Below, in pieces: positions 19,085-30,460 of a DNA stretch of 64,000 nucleotides (position 1 is the stretch's first letter; every line of letters begins with the position of its first letter). The notes under the pieces were generated by a model, which saw nothing but the letters and a program-made list of their open reading frames with translations, made no database searches and was not told the DNA's origin. Source of the DNA: Nymphaea colorata. Its lineage: Eukaryota; Streptophyta; Magnoliopsida; Nymphaeales; Nymphaeaceae. The position numbers and the translations under genes are program-made. The DNA lies in the NCBI RefSeq assembly GCF_008831285.2, contig NC_045138.2, positions 5,547,205-5,611,204 on the forward strand. The letters run 5' to 3'.

Positions 19085-19470
19085 GCAATTAAGGACGTTA
19101 ACGCCTCAAAGGATTGGCTTCAAACTGGATAAACCCTTAACCATATCTGTTTTTTTTTAATATTCACATATTTGGATTCAAATCCAAAATTTGGTTTCAC
19201 AATTCGAACCTGATTTTTATATTCATGTCCAAATCTAAATCCAAATTCTGAATCAAAATTTTTCAATTTTCAAAATGTAAGAGAATTAAATATAAGACAT
19301 TTGTTTAAAACAAATCCGGTCCAAATCTGATGGGATGCTATTTCTTAAATCTTAATCGGATAAATATGATTTCTTAATCATATATTAATTTTTTTGCATC
19401 AGACTTTTTTTATCGGTTCAATTGGATATCCAATCCAAATTGAATATATTGATATCCTTATTAACAATGA
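19085..19470. mobile_element. Degenerate MITE-like segment
   Basis: Alternating TTGGATTCAAATCC and GGATATCC-like motifs in both orientations resemble the interior of the hAT MITE at 238-661. The ends are too decayed for terminal repeats or a target duplication to be fixed. It is duplicated at 45080-45470. Confidence 0.35.
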
Positions 19471-20139
19471 TAACAATGTGATATTGCTTCATGAGTTTGC
19501 CCTAAAGTTTGAGGGAGATTCAAAAAACAATTTGCTATAATGTTTCAGTATCAAATTTTTGGGGTAGATATATGAAATAGAATGTCATTGTTCCCATTAC
19601 CAAATGCCCTCAAAAGACAAAAAAACTTGGAACTATTTTTCCATTTCTATGGAAAGAGAAAAGTGGGAATTCTTTTTGTGAGCATGGCTTGATGATAGTG
19701 AAATTCCGGATAAAATTGCTATCTTTGTGAATTGGATATTTTCGACAAAATTGATATTTTTGAATTTCAGTATTCCTATCCACAAATTGTAATTCCGACA
19801 AATTTTGTTTAAGTTATTTTCTTTTCAGTCTTCTAGCATTTGGGAAATTGAGTATGATTTTTTTCGCCCCATTTATGAATAGATTTTGTTTTCATTTAGT
19901 TTAGTAAATACTTTTGTTTTTTCTTATATGCATATATGTACGTTTTTTTTTACTTTTTTCTTTTCTGAATGTCGCTTGTCAAATCTTTTCAAATGGGACT
20001 ATTTGCAAGGCATTGAATTCATACCGACTACTGTATTGAACACATAAAAGAACTTACAAAATTCGTTAATGAATTCCCATTTTCTAGATCTGCCTTTCTA
20101 CTTGCTGATTGAAGGCATGTTATGTTCCTTAGTCAATAA
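19471..20139. other. AT-rich spacer, nothing recognised
   Basis: There is no open frame with homology, no clear repeat and no RNA gene. Long T runs occur near 19860 and 19940. Confidence 0.5.
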
Positions 20140-20700
20140 GGGAGTGTTTAATAGCCTTTGATTTAAGGGAGTATTTTCTAAATCTTACTTCATCTTCTCA
20201 TGATTCTGGTGCACTCAAGTATAGCTTCTTGACTCCGAAGATGAGATTTGAGAGAACGAAAAGAAATAGAGTGAGATATTGATTACATATCTCTAATGAG
20301 AATTATTTAGAAGAAGAATCAATTACTTTGGATGATCTCTTAGGGTTGCTTTGGGTGAAGCCCTAAAGTGATGAGCATATGCCTCCAAAAGATCTTCTTA
20401 TGTTGGACCTTGAACAAGCTTGTTCCCAAAGATGGAGAAGAAGAATAGATGAAGAGACAAAAGGAGGAAAAGAGCTAATAGAAAACTCTAAAATGAAGAG
20501 ACAAAAGGAGGAAAAGAGCTAATAGAAAACTCTAAATCTTCAAGTGACAGAGCACTAGAGGTTCCCAAAAGATTAGCTCATGTCCAAGAGGAAGGATTGT
20601 GAGGGTATTTATAAAGAGTTTTGGAGCAAAAACTGAAAATTTGATTTTTTTTTTTTAATTTAACAAGATTTTCTTGAAAATTTCAAATATTTTTGAATAA
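20140..20700. repeat. Unassigned repeat with a 44-bp tandem duplication
   Basis: The 44-base unit at 20449-20492, starting ATGAAGAGACAAAAGGAGG, is repeated at 20493-20536. The surrounding sequence ends in a TATTTATAAAGAG box-like stretch near 20607 and might be an LTR or promoter fragment, but no primer site or coding domain supports this. It is duplicated at 46140-46690. Confidence 0.4.
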
Positions 20701-20729
20701 TTTTTAATTTTTTAAAATATGCTTTCACT

Positions 20730-20990
20730 AAGTGGGATTAGCCGACAGGGCTAATGCACACCTAGCCAGGCCAAAATCACCCCCCAAGGGGCGGTTTTTC
20801 ATCAAAATGGGGGCCCTGCGTGCACAGACCTTGTCTCAGTGTGCAACGCATATCAGCGGCGATGCGTGAAGGCGCTCTCACGTGCTCATTCGACTGCATG
20901 GCACGCTTGTGCGTTTGCTCGACCACGTGGCACGCTTGCTCGACCTTGTGGCGCACTCGCGTAGTGTGCGCACTTGCGCGCGCGTGATTT
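20730..20990. repeat. GC-rich island with short imperfect repeats
   Basis: Strikingly GC-rich in an AT-rich window, this has repeated GCTCGACC, GTGGCACGCTTG and CGCACTCGCG motifs and a CCCCCCAAGGGG run. It has no open frame. In the duplicate a 17-bp unit, GCACTCGCGTAGTGTGC, is present twice (about 46951-46984) against once here. It could be an LTR segment or a methylation-prone repeat. Confidence 0.5.
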
Positions 20991-21585
20991 TTGTTTTTTG
21001 TTTTTGTTTTTTAAATCAAAATAAAAAATAATACTGAAAAGTTGTTTATATAAGAAGTGTAAAACCTTTTTTATTTAAAATGTAAGCAATGATGATTTTT
21101 GTTAAAAATGGGCGGCCGACTATGTTTTGAGAAATTCCAGGTTCGTTTTATATTTGGATTGGGTTCAATTGGTCGCCCATGCATTCTAAGGAGTAATTTA
21201 AGCTCAAAAGCACATCTCGACACAAAAGCAAAACATAAAACAAAGGAAGGTCCATGTGTGTGCGGGGACACACTCAATGACATTAAATTTTGCCGTTCGG
21301 ATATCAGCTTTGGAATTTGAGTTTCAATTTTTGATTAGGATCTAAACTTGGGTTTGGGGTCTAATTCGGATCCGAGAATTGGATTTTGGATATGAATCTC
21401 ACGTCTAAGGTTGGGTTTTGATTTTAAATTTTGTGTTTGGGATTGGACAAGGTTTAGAGATTTATTTTGGATCGACTAGTCGCAAATTTATTTTGGGTCT
21501 AGGATTGCGCTTAAGGACAAGGAATTAATCCAGATAAAATAATTGAGAACTGAGTGAAAATGAAATACACCCCTTTAAAAAAAAA
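20991..21585. other. Spacer, nothing recognised
   Basis: Alternating short open frames on both strands (21071-21320) have no recognisable domain. From 21330 there are GGATCTAAACTTGGGTTTGG-type motifs that look like decayed repeat sequence. Confidence 0.4.
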
Positions 21586-21589
21586 AGAA

Positions 21590-22600
21590 TTTGGGGAGAT
21601 AACAGTGCTTCGTAAGTGTTCATCATAAAACTTGCTTTCTAACTAAAAACAAATTTCAATGTATACCACACATATATAACATCCTTGAGTTTCAACACAA
21701 TCCTATTGTTGGTTTGTAAATTTACATCAGCAACACCAACTTGTGACAAACTATAATTATACATTCCAACACAGCATAATCACTAAAAGCATAAGTAAAA
21801 AATAATTCTTCATTTGAAATGACATGGAGAGACACTACTATCAATTACCCAGATCATATCGTGACTTGTCAAGTTCATAACATCTTCATCATAAACAACT
21901 GTCATTATGTATAGCTGCAACAACACGATCATTAATATCTTCATTTTTTCTATCTTCTTTTTTACTATTTATATTTCTCCATCAATTGAAAGCAATATTT
22001 TTTGATGTACCACATAACATATTCTTGAACTTGACCTTGATTTGCTTCAATTTTTATGTGTACATTTCTCACTCTTGAATTTATTTTTCTCCCTTTTTTT
22101 AGTGACAAATGCTAGACTTTTAGATTTTTTTCTCATCTATTCATTTAAAACACCGACCTTAACAAGCTTCATAAAAGTAATACTATTTGACATAGAGTTA
22201 GTGAGTGAGATCCAAAATGTCTGGTATAAATCTAGTGGAGTGAGAAAAAACCAAGGTTCAAGAACTTCATCTTCAAATTTTAGACTCACATCCGACAATT
22301 GATTAATAAGTCATTGGAATTCATTCAAGCGATCGACAACAAAATTTCCTTATGCTTAACTTGCATCATCCATATTATTGCCGGTCTTTGAAGCATGCAA
22401 ATTTTCAAGTGAGGACCATAATTTCTTCATATGATTCTCATGCTGAACGTAATATAGGCATTCTCATCAACAAATTATCGAATAAAATCATACACCTCCT
22501 CATGCTCAAACTTTCAATTTTCATTACTGATAGATTCTGGCTTTTGATTTGTAAATATTAGAAGATGCATAATCTTCACAAACAAAATTCATTCACTTTG
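21590..22600 (-). pseudogene. Ty1/copia gag-protease remnant
   Basis: This is a longer copy of the element at 1686-2485. After the Gag-like core (22330-22000) the minus strand continues to a protease segment, MIWVIDSSVSLHVT (about 21820-21860), where the DSGA active site reads DSSV, followed by a TYAFSDYAVLE stretch and a LKDVIYV stretch before the integrase region. Stops and shifts break the frame. No integrase or RT core follows. Confidence 0.75.
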
Positions 22601-22677
22601 TTTTTGTGTAGATTATAATTTGTGTCAATCGAACTAATCACCTGACTTGTGGTAATGATGTTTATTCTTGAACCAAA

Positions 22678-23400
22678 GCTTCGATACCATTTATATTGGT
22701 AAAAGCAGGCACAAACCAAATGATCAAGTTTTACAAACAATGGCAATGACTAAAAATACCTGTAAATAAGCATTTTTATTCTGTGCAAATAAACGAACAA
22801 TATTTCTTCCACCCGCACTCCAAAATAAAACTTTTATCAATTAAGAGATTTCAGTGCACAGGAATAAAAGCAAACACCAAAAAAGACAAATACCAATTTT
22901 CTACTTGGAAATCCCACTAAAAAATAAGAGATAAATGCCACAAGGTTGAGAGCAATCCGATAACAATAAGTCCATAGATCACCACAAGGTAGATACAATA
23001 AAACAAAGAAAGAGTAAGAACGGAAAGATCATGAGTGATCCAAGGCAAAGTCATCTTTCTCTAGCCCCAATAGTCATAAAAAGTGAAGAAAAAAGAACAA
23101 GGAAAACCTCAAACAAGAAATTTAAGTTTTCTTTCCCTCTCTATTAATGACTCTTGTTGCTTCGAGTGAGTGGAGAACATAAAAACCCCAAGCAATGAAG
23201 AAGAAAACCCCAAGCCAAGACTCGCCTAAAAACATTCTATCCCCTTTTTCTTCCCTCTTCTATTTAAATTTTTGTAATTTCAATCAACAAAATTGTTGCT
23301 TATTTGCATCTTTTCAATGCTTTCCACTCAAGTACGAGTGAAAAAAAAAATGACTTTTCACCTTCCACCTTGTGATCCAAACTTAGAGTTCTGTTAAAAA
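22678..23400 (-). mobile_element. Primer site and candidate LTR/leader of the second copia remnant
   Basis: The degenerate primer site TGGTATCGAAGC (minus, 22678-22689) is followed by the same leader sequence as 2490-3200, about 95% alike by eye, with small indels. The ends are not fixed. Confidence 0.4.
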
Positions 23401-23736
23401 TTGTTTATATTACTACTACAAAACTACTTGTTCTCTGCTTGAGTTTTAATGTCAGCGCTCAAAATCTGGCCAACGTGTGCCAATTTTATTTGATGATTTC
23501 AAGTATGTTGCCTTGTTTTCCCTCAAATTTTCTTATTGTATAGCTCAGCCAATCAAAAGCGGTGGAGATAATCTCACAAGGTTCCATCAATATACCTCAT
23601 TCGACCATATGTGCAACAAAAACCATGACACACAGTACTTTACGATGTGTTCTAGCTTGGATATGGCAGACAGAATGCTTATAATGTTTTTTTTTCCTCC
23701 AATGTATATTTTTCATAGGCCACCCATCATAAGAAA

Positions 23737-23990
23737 TTGATTCTTCAGAACTATGGATTAATTTGTGGCATCGCACCAATCCATGCATCACAAGCTGCTT
23801 CACCCCACCTCTGTCGCTATTTATTCAGTTTGGGCGAGCAGGAGGGAACCCACCGCTGGGGTGAGAAGTTGAAATCCCTTCAAGTCAACCCAGATGCACT
23901 TATGGTTACTTCCCTCAACTCAGAGAGTAGTGTCCATGGTAGTTTCTGACGAGAAAAGTAGCATCCACAAGAATTCAACCTGCAATTAAC
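23737..23990 (+). pseudogene. Conserved unrecognised frame downstream of P450 B
   Basis: This carries the EGTHRWGEKLKSLQ and SLNSESSVHGSF segments of the frame at 3280-3582, with the same place relative to the P450. One base is missing after the SSVHGSF codons compared with 49652-50023, so the frame closes early at 23949. Identity of the product is unknown. Confidence 0.25.
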
Positions 23991-24216
23991 TAAGATTTTA
24001 TTGATCCACTAATCCAACCAGCTACACTATGTTCCTTAAAACTCATTACCTATTTAGACACCCCAACATGATCATTAACAAGCAACATCTAGAATTTTCC
24101 TTTTGTCTAACATTCTAATTTCGTATCACCACATTATTCATTTTTAATTGCACTGAAAATTTGTTCAAAAATGAAACCATAAGCCTGCCATATCATCAGT
24201 AATGTTATTGCATACA

Positions 24217-24847
24217 CTAAAAACAAGTAACTAATAGAGGTGGGGAGGGCGACGGGGCCTCAAAAGCACTAAGCGGAGTTGCTTTGGGCAGGGCTAGGCC
24301 ATGTCCCTCGGTCATGTCAACCGGCTCATTCATGGGTGTAGACCATTCAAAGCTCTGCAGCAAGCGTGCCACAGTTAGGTGAAGAACTTGCATGGCCATC
24401 TGCCAGCGGACGCAGATCCTCCTTCCCGATCCAAATGCAAGAACGCAAAGTCCTGACCACCAAAGCTGGTCATCTCATTGCAGCTGCTCAAGAACCTCTC
24501 TGGCTTGAATTCTTCTGGGTCCATCCACAATGTCGGATCGTGATGAATCTTCCACACATTAACAAACAGAGTTGAGCCAACCGGCAACTCGAACCCCAAG
24601 TTGAATGGATTCCATTGACTCATGTGGGACCAAAAGCGGTCCATTGGATATAGGCGCATTGACTCTTTGACTATGGCTTGCAAATAAGGCAAGTTGTTGA
24701 CATCTGTTTCATCCACTTGTCGCTCTTTGCCGATGTGGCAGTCTAACTCATCATGGGCTTTCTTTAGGAGATGTGGGTTATTTAGCAAGAGAGAGAGAGC
24801 CCACTCAAGTGTGACTGCTGTGGTCTCGGTCCGGCTACTACCAAAAC
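24217..24847 (-). pseudogene. Cytochrome P450 copy B, exon 2, frameshifted
   Basis: The exon aligns with 50249-50884 along its whole length but is five bases shorter. Single or double bases are missing in the I-helix region (near 24830), twice around 24590-24645 and just before the haem loop (near 24429), so no single frame spans it. The pieces still show KESMRLYP, FKPERF and, in another frame, the haem-loop codons. The last 60 codons (24217-24399) are open. The missing bases mostly fall in short homopolymers, so some may be consensus errors rather than real mutations. Confidence 0.75.
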
Positions 24848-26209
24848 CTGGAATAATTCAAGACAATGGAGATTGGTGGTAAATAGATCTATGCCCTTTA
24901 CTGATGCTAGAGAATTGAAAGTGTCACAAGCAAACATGAATAAAAGTAGTATGGGGCAATTTCTTTTATTTGTTATCAGAGGAATTATTTAATATATATA
25001 GAGCAAAGAACATTCACTGAAAAGCCATTTGAACCTTACGGAAACTACTAAATGTGAGGCTGGTAGCATGAGATCCCAGATCAAGGCTGATCTAATATCC
25101 CTTTTATGTAGAACTACAACATAAACAAACACTAGATTTTGCCATTATGTGAAAAGAAGAACTGAGATCCTTAGTTTATAGATAAAACCTTACATTGGTG
25201 TCGGATCTGACCTAAAGCATGTGGATTTGAGATTCTCAATGATCCCAAATTACCTTGATTTTCAAATCTGAGGCAATCAAACACCCCTCGAATATAAACT
25301 ACAAGAACATGCCTGATTTAAGATTGTGGGGGAGGGTCTCGTCTTAAATCTATGGCTCTCCAATCTTGAAGATTTAAAATCAGGGGCCATGATTTTATTG
25401 ATCATGGAAGTTCACAATTTGATTGAAATGTGGATTTTATCTATCATGGATTTATGATTCCTTGGATCTAAGATCCATGTGGAATCAAGCACAACCTAAA
25501 AAACTCTTCTAGTATTAATATACTGCGTATATATGATACTCTCATTTCTCTTAGTTTTCTAGATTCCCATTATGCAAACAGAAATTAGGTGATGAGAAGG
25601 ACCCAAATCTTATCAGTTTAAATAGGGTGCTAACACGTTCACTTAATCAGCTTAATTTGGCAAGAAATGCTTAAAGTTATAAAAAAAGATTTAAACTAAA
25701 TCACCAAAGAACAAACATCAAAACCTGTTAGTAAGAAGAATCTGAAATATTTAGAAGAGAAAAAAGCACGGCGACCCATCTTTTTTGGTAATTAACCATT
25801 AGAAAATTAAACTTAAGGGGGAGTTTATTACTTCAGATCTGAAAATTCATAAATCTCACGTGAATCTGACGTGTTTTGCTTTTGTTGATATGACAAAAGA
25901 ATCATGAGACCTAGGATTCATACTTAACATTCTTATTTTACTTCTCTCTGTTGAAACACTAAAGGTTAGAATTAAGATTGAAAGGGAAAAGTCGGATCTA
26001 GAACCACGGTTTTCAAGTCCTATGAGTCTTAGATGCAATCTGTCAAACGCCCGGTAAGTATGTTATGCATATATTTTTTTTATTGTCAAAATCTCCCAAG
26101 TTTGACCTTTGGAACTTCTCTTCAATGGCGGTTCACAATAGCTTAGCGATTTTAGTGCTTTCTGTACTTAAAAAAAAAAAGAGGAAAAGAGAGAGAGGTG
26201 GTAACGTAC
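24848..26209. other. P450 B intron without the virus (empty site)
   Basis: The 1.36 kb intron is collinear with the P450 A intron on both sides of the viral block. It reads CAATAGCTTAGCGATTTTAG at about 26132-26155, the uninterrupted insertion site. An element at 25817-26052 has imperfect terminal inverted repeats, GGGGGAGTTTATTA and TGTCAAACGCCC, and is probably a MITE. Confidence 0.7.
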
Positions 26210-27001
26210 CGTAGCGGTGGCCTTAATTATGGCATCAGTTTGATGATTTTCGGACAAGTGGCCATCTTCTAATTCTTTAATGAGCACGTCAATCAAGTCT
26301 CTCTCCTCGCCGGCGCTACTGGACTCCTTCTGGCGGTGCTCCGGGATTGCGTCAGAGACGGTGACGTACAACTAGATTGTTAACTCAGCCAGAGCTTCTC
26401 TAAATCTTTTCCTTACCGTCTAAATCAAAGTACTGTTTTCTGGCGACCATCTGAGGACGATGTCATGGCCAGCAGCTCAAATGCTGGTTCATCTCAACCG
26501 GATCATGGTTGCTGCAACTGCCTACAGACGCCGCACCAAGGAGCCTACTTCATCGACCCCGGATGTGTTATGACCAGCTCGAGTTGCTGGCTTGACAGCA
26601 GGTCGGTGGCGACGATCTTGCGGAGTTCACGAAAGTGAGGTCCGTATGAGATGAATGCGAAGTGGCACGATCATGCCAAGGCGTTTCCAACCTTCTAGCT
26701 GTGGCCGACCGGCGAAGGCTCGGTCATTGACAGTGAAGCACTCCTTGGCCAGGTCCGTGCTGCTCACCACAATGGCACGCCTTTGTCCCAGTTGGGGACT
26801 GAAGAGAGGCCCGTGCTTCTCTGAAAGAGCAGCAAGAGTTCTATGGAGAGGTGTGGTTCTGGTCAGCAGACCGAGGTGTCCGACTATTGGCCAACAACCG
26901 TCCGGTTCCGGTAGTCGGCCTCTTGCTTTTCTTTTCTTCTAGATGAAGAAAAGAGCGAGCAGAGCTGCTAAACCCTCTGTTACCAGCTTGATGGAATCCA
27001 T
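26210..27001 (-). pseudogene. Cytochrome P450 copy B, exon 1, broken
   Basis: From an ATG at 27001 the frame reads MDSIKLVTEGLAALLALFF, then a stop in place of the codon that follows the anchor. Further on it keeps WPIVGHLGLL, KECFTVNDRAFAGRPQLEG and FRELRK in shifted frames. The C-helix arginine lost in copy A is kept here. The exon is about 100 bases shorter than that of A through several deletions, including loss of the GGHLNAM segment. The donor at 26206 still reads GTACGT-like. Confidence 0.75.
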
Positions 27002-28160
27002 TTTAATTTTTTGTTTAAAAAATTATTTTTAAACAAAATATAACCATTCTAATATATTTATAAAAAATATTTTGATATAACACGTGCTTTGAATCAACTT
27101 GTTTTTACACAAAAAAATGTTGTTTTTTCTATTATCAAAATGTAGATGCTATGACAGCCATTCATTTATTTTCTTGTCATAAAAACACTATTAAATCCTA
27201 GAAATGGATCAACTGAATATATATTTCATATCAACCTATCCTTAATAACATATTCTACTGCTATACTTCAAAAAAAAAACACTTTAAATATCATATTTAA
27301 AGGGTTTTCGGTTTTGTCCCTGACCTATTTGTTTGGTTTATACCAATATTTTCGGTCAATACACAACCCCATATATTATAATGGGTATTATAATGGGTAT
27401 GTTTGATAATTGGGTTTGGAGATCTTGGCGACCCCACCAGAGATTACCATAGGACAATGATGGTGACCTCCTTCTTAGACTTTACTATCAATAGCATTCT
27501 TCCATCGTTTGCACTATGATATTTTGGAGACTGATTGAATTGTTAGAACCACGTAATCCATGGCAGCCGCATCATTCCTTTCGACCAGATAGAGACCATT
27601 TGATAATATGAGCAATGTGTCATGATCCCATGAATCCATAGAGACCATTTGATAATATGAGCAATGTGTCATGATCCCATGAATCTATGGAGTAGATTAA
27701 TGGAACACTATGACAATATTAAATGAATGTTCTATAATTTTTGTAGACATTAAAATATTTAGCACACATTAGAAAGCCAACCACAAAAGAACTAGGTGAT
27801 CCACTGTGAGCACCACCCTAGTGCATGCAATAAATACGCACCAAAAAAGAAACAGAGACATTTTAGCCATTTTCAAAAAAGAAAACAAACACATTGAAGA
27901 CTTTATAATTTTTATCTTCCACTTTCCATCTTTTATCTTTGTAGGATTGTTTCTTTTTATAAATAAGCGTACTCTGGTAATTTTTACACAGTACACAAAA
28001 AAAACCATAAACTCTCCTTGGTGCATATAACCAGCTTTGCATGAACACTTGCTGGCCGGAAGTCTGCCTCTAAAGGGAGAGAGCAAGAAAAACCTATGTG
28101 GGGTTATATTGAAAGGTATATGTTCCGTCTTGCCAAGAGGTGCTTGTTGTTAGTCTTTTA
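27002..28160. other. 5' flank of P450 B
   Basis: This upstream flank is shared with B' (52247-53209), C (57244-57930) and D (61829-62300), with a conserved GGAGATCTTGGCGACCCCAC stretch. It contains a 49-bp tandem duplication (about 27589-27686) and a short ATTATAATGGGT duplication near 27378, both single in B'. No gene is seen. Confidence 0.55.
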
Positions 28161-28486
28161 AGAACTACCATTTGATTGCAAATTAGTAAGCTGACTATGT
28201 ACTAATTACCTGTGTAATTTTTTATTAATTTTGGAAAAACTGGTACTTTCAAAAAGTTGGCTTAACTTGGAAACACTCACGTTTGTTTGACAACAGTAAC
28301 ACGTTGTTACTTTCATGAATCTGCCCAAAAGTCGGGGTAGACTTATGAAATATAATAACCAATTGTCTTATAAATTTTTCCCAATTTCTTGGTCAGATTC
28401 ATGGAACAATAAATGTTTTGTTTCTATTAACAAATGGGCCCGAAGGTACCAACAATTGACAAATGGATTCAACTCAAAAGGTTATA
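28161..28486. other. Sequence left of the gap, nothing recognised
   Basis: AT-rich and not homologous to the sequence left of 2569, so the join across the N gap is not a simple continuation of the repeat. Confidence 0.5.
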
Positions 28487-28586
28487 NNNNNNNNNNNNNN
28501 NNNNNNNNNNNNNNNNNNNNNNNNNNNNNNNNNNNNNNNNNNNNNNNNNNNNNNNNNNNNNNNNNNNNNNNNNNNNNNNNNNNNNN
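28487..28586. other. Assembly gap, exactly 100 N
   Basis: A run of 100 N, the conventional length for a scaffold join of unknown size. The right side starts inside the copia LTR-like leader at the position equivalent to 2569, so the gap abuts the second copy of the 26 kb repeat. Confidence 1.
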
Positions 28587-28589
28587 TTT

Positions 28590-29220
28590 ATTCTGTGCAA
28601 ATAAACGAACAATATTTCTTCCACCCGCACTCCCAAATAAAACTTTTATTAATTAAGAGATTTCAGTGGACGGGAACGTAACAACCAATGAAATAAAAGC
28701 AAACACCAAAAGAAGATAAATACTAATTTTCTACATGGAAATCCCACGAAAAAGTAAGAGATAAATGCCACAAGGTTGAGAGCAATCCGATAACAAAAAA
28801 TCGACAGATCACCACAAGGTAGATAGATCTCATGACAAAGTCATCTTTCTCTTGCCCCAATGGTCATAAAAAAGTGAAGAAAAAAGAACAATGAAGAACC
28901 TCACACAAGAAATTGAAGTTTTCTTTCCCTCTCTATTAATGCCTCTTGTTGCTTCGAGTCAGTGGAGAACATAAAAACCCCAAGCAATGAAGAAGAAAAC
29001 CCCAAGCCAACACTCGCATAAAAACATCCTATCCCCTTTTTCTTCCCTCATCTATTTAAATTTTTGTAATTTCAATCCACAAAATTGTTGCTTATTTGCA
29101 TGTTTTCAATGCTTTCCACTCAAGTACGAGGTGAAAAAAAAAATGCCTTTTCACCTTCCACCTTGGTTTGGAAAGGATCCTCCAAAATGAGGTGATCCAA
29201 ACTTAGAGTTCTGTTAAAAT
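28590..29220 (-). mobile_element. Copia LTR/leader fragment right of the gap
   Basis: The duplicate of 2572-3200. The primer site and gag part that should lie to its left are lost in the gap. Confidence 0.35.
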
Positions 29221-29297
29221 CGTTTTATATTACTACTACAAAACTACTTGTTCTCTGCTTTAGTTTTACCTGTCTGCGCTCAAAATTTGGCCAACGT

Positions 29298-29600
29298 GTG
29301 CCAATTTTATTTGACGATTTCAAGTATGTTACCTTGTTTTCCTTCAAATTTTCTTATTGCTATTCATGCATCAACTTCAAATTTAAAAATGCATCACAAG
29401 CTGCTTTACCCCACTTCTGTTGCTATTTATTCAGTTTGGGTGAGCAGGAGGGAACCCACCGCTGGGGTGAGAAGTTGAAATCTCTTCAACTTGACCCAGA
29501 TGAACTTATGGTTACTTCCCTCAACTCAGAGAGTAGTGTCCATGGTAGTTTCCTGACCAGAAAAGTAGCATCTACAAGAATTCAACGCGCAATTAAGTAA
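29298..29600 (+). CDS. Unrecognised conserved open frame downstream of P450 A'
   Basis: The duplicate of 3280-3582, encoding an identical 100-residue peptide. No domain is recognised; see the first copy for the conserved segments. Confidence 0.25.
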   Translation: MPILFDDFKYVTLFSFKFSYCYSCINFKFKNASQAALPHFCCYLFSLGEQEGTHRWGEKLKSLQLDPDELMVTSLNSESSVHGSFLTRKVASTRIQRAIK

Positions 29601-29826
29601 GATTTTACTGATCCACTAATCCGACCAGCTACACTATGTTCCTTGAAACTCAGTACCTATTCAGACACCCCAACATGATCAATTAACATGCAACATCTAG
29701 AATTTTCCTTTTGTCTAACATTCTAATTTATTTTCACCACATTATTCATTTTGAATTGAACTGGAAAATTTGTTCAAAAAATGAAACCATAAACCTGCCA
29801 TATCATCGGTAATGTTATTGCATACA

Positions 29827-30460
29827 CTAAAAACAAGTAACAAATAGAGGTGGGGAGGGAGGCCTCAAAAGCACTCTAAGCGGAGTTGCTTTGGGCAGGG
29901 CTAGGCCATGTCCCTCGGTCATGTCAACTGGCTCATTCATGGGTGTAAACCATTCAAAGCTCTGCAGCAAGCGTGTCAAAGTTAGGTGAAGAACTTGCAT
30001 GGCCATCCACCAGCCAATGCAGATCCTCCTTCCCGATCCAAATGGCAAGAACGCAAAGCCTTGACCACCAAAGCTGGTCATCTCACTGCCGCTGCTCAAG
30101 AACCTCTCTGGCTTGAACTCTTCTGGGTCTGTCCACAATGTCGGGTCGTGATGAATCTTCCATGCGTTAACAAAAAAGGTCGAGCCAACCGGCACATCGA
30201 ACCCACCAAGTTGAATGGGTTCCATTGACTCGTGTGGGAGCAAAAGTGGTGTCGCTGGGTATAGGCGCATTGACTCTTTGACTATGGCCTGCAAGTAAGG
30301 CAAGTTGTTGATGTCTGATTCGTCCACCTTGTCGGTCTTTGCCCACGTGGCAGTCCAACTCATCTTGGGCCTTCTTTAAGATATGTGGGTTGTTTAGCAA
30401 AAGAGAGAGAGCCCACTCAAGTGTGATTGCTGTGGCCTCCGTCCGGGTGACTACCAAAAC
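29827..30460 (-). pseudogene. Cytochrome P450 copy A', exon 2, one-base insertion
   Basis: Identical in layout to 3809-4441 but with one extra C near 30329 (CCACCTTGTC against CCACTTGTC), which shifts the frame about 40 codons after the exon start. Downstream of the insertion the frame is open to the stop and keeps ExxR, PERF and the haem loop. The same TRTEA change in the I-helix is present. Because indels cluster near the gap, this shift may be a sequencing error; if so, A' would be intact like A. Confidence 0.75.

Larger units (their letters stand above)
2569..28160. repeat. First copy of the ~26 kb tandem duplication
   Basis: This span repeats at 28587-53209 in the same order and orientation: P450 A, viral block, spacer, copia remnant, P450 B and its upstream flank. 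Agreement is close to complete through the viral block and spacer, and becomes looser after about 27700. Homology stops at 28160/53209, just after a shared GTCTTTTAA. The left edge of the second copy is hidden by the N gap, so the real left boundary may lie to the left of 2569. Confidence 0.9.

Noticed and set aside
28315-28656. Open frames crossing the N gap
   Set aside because: They depend on unknown bases.
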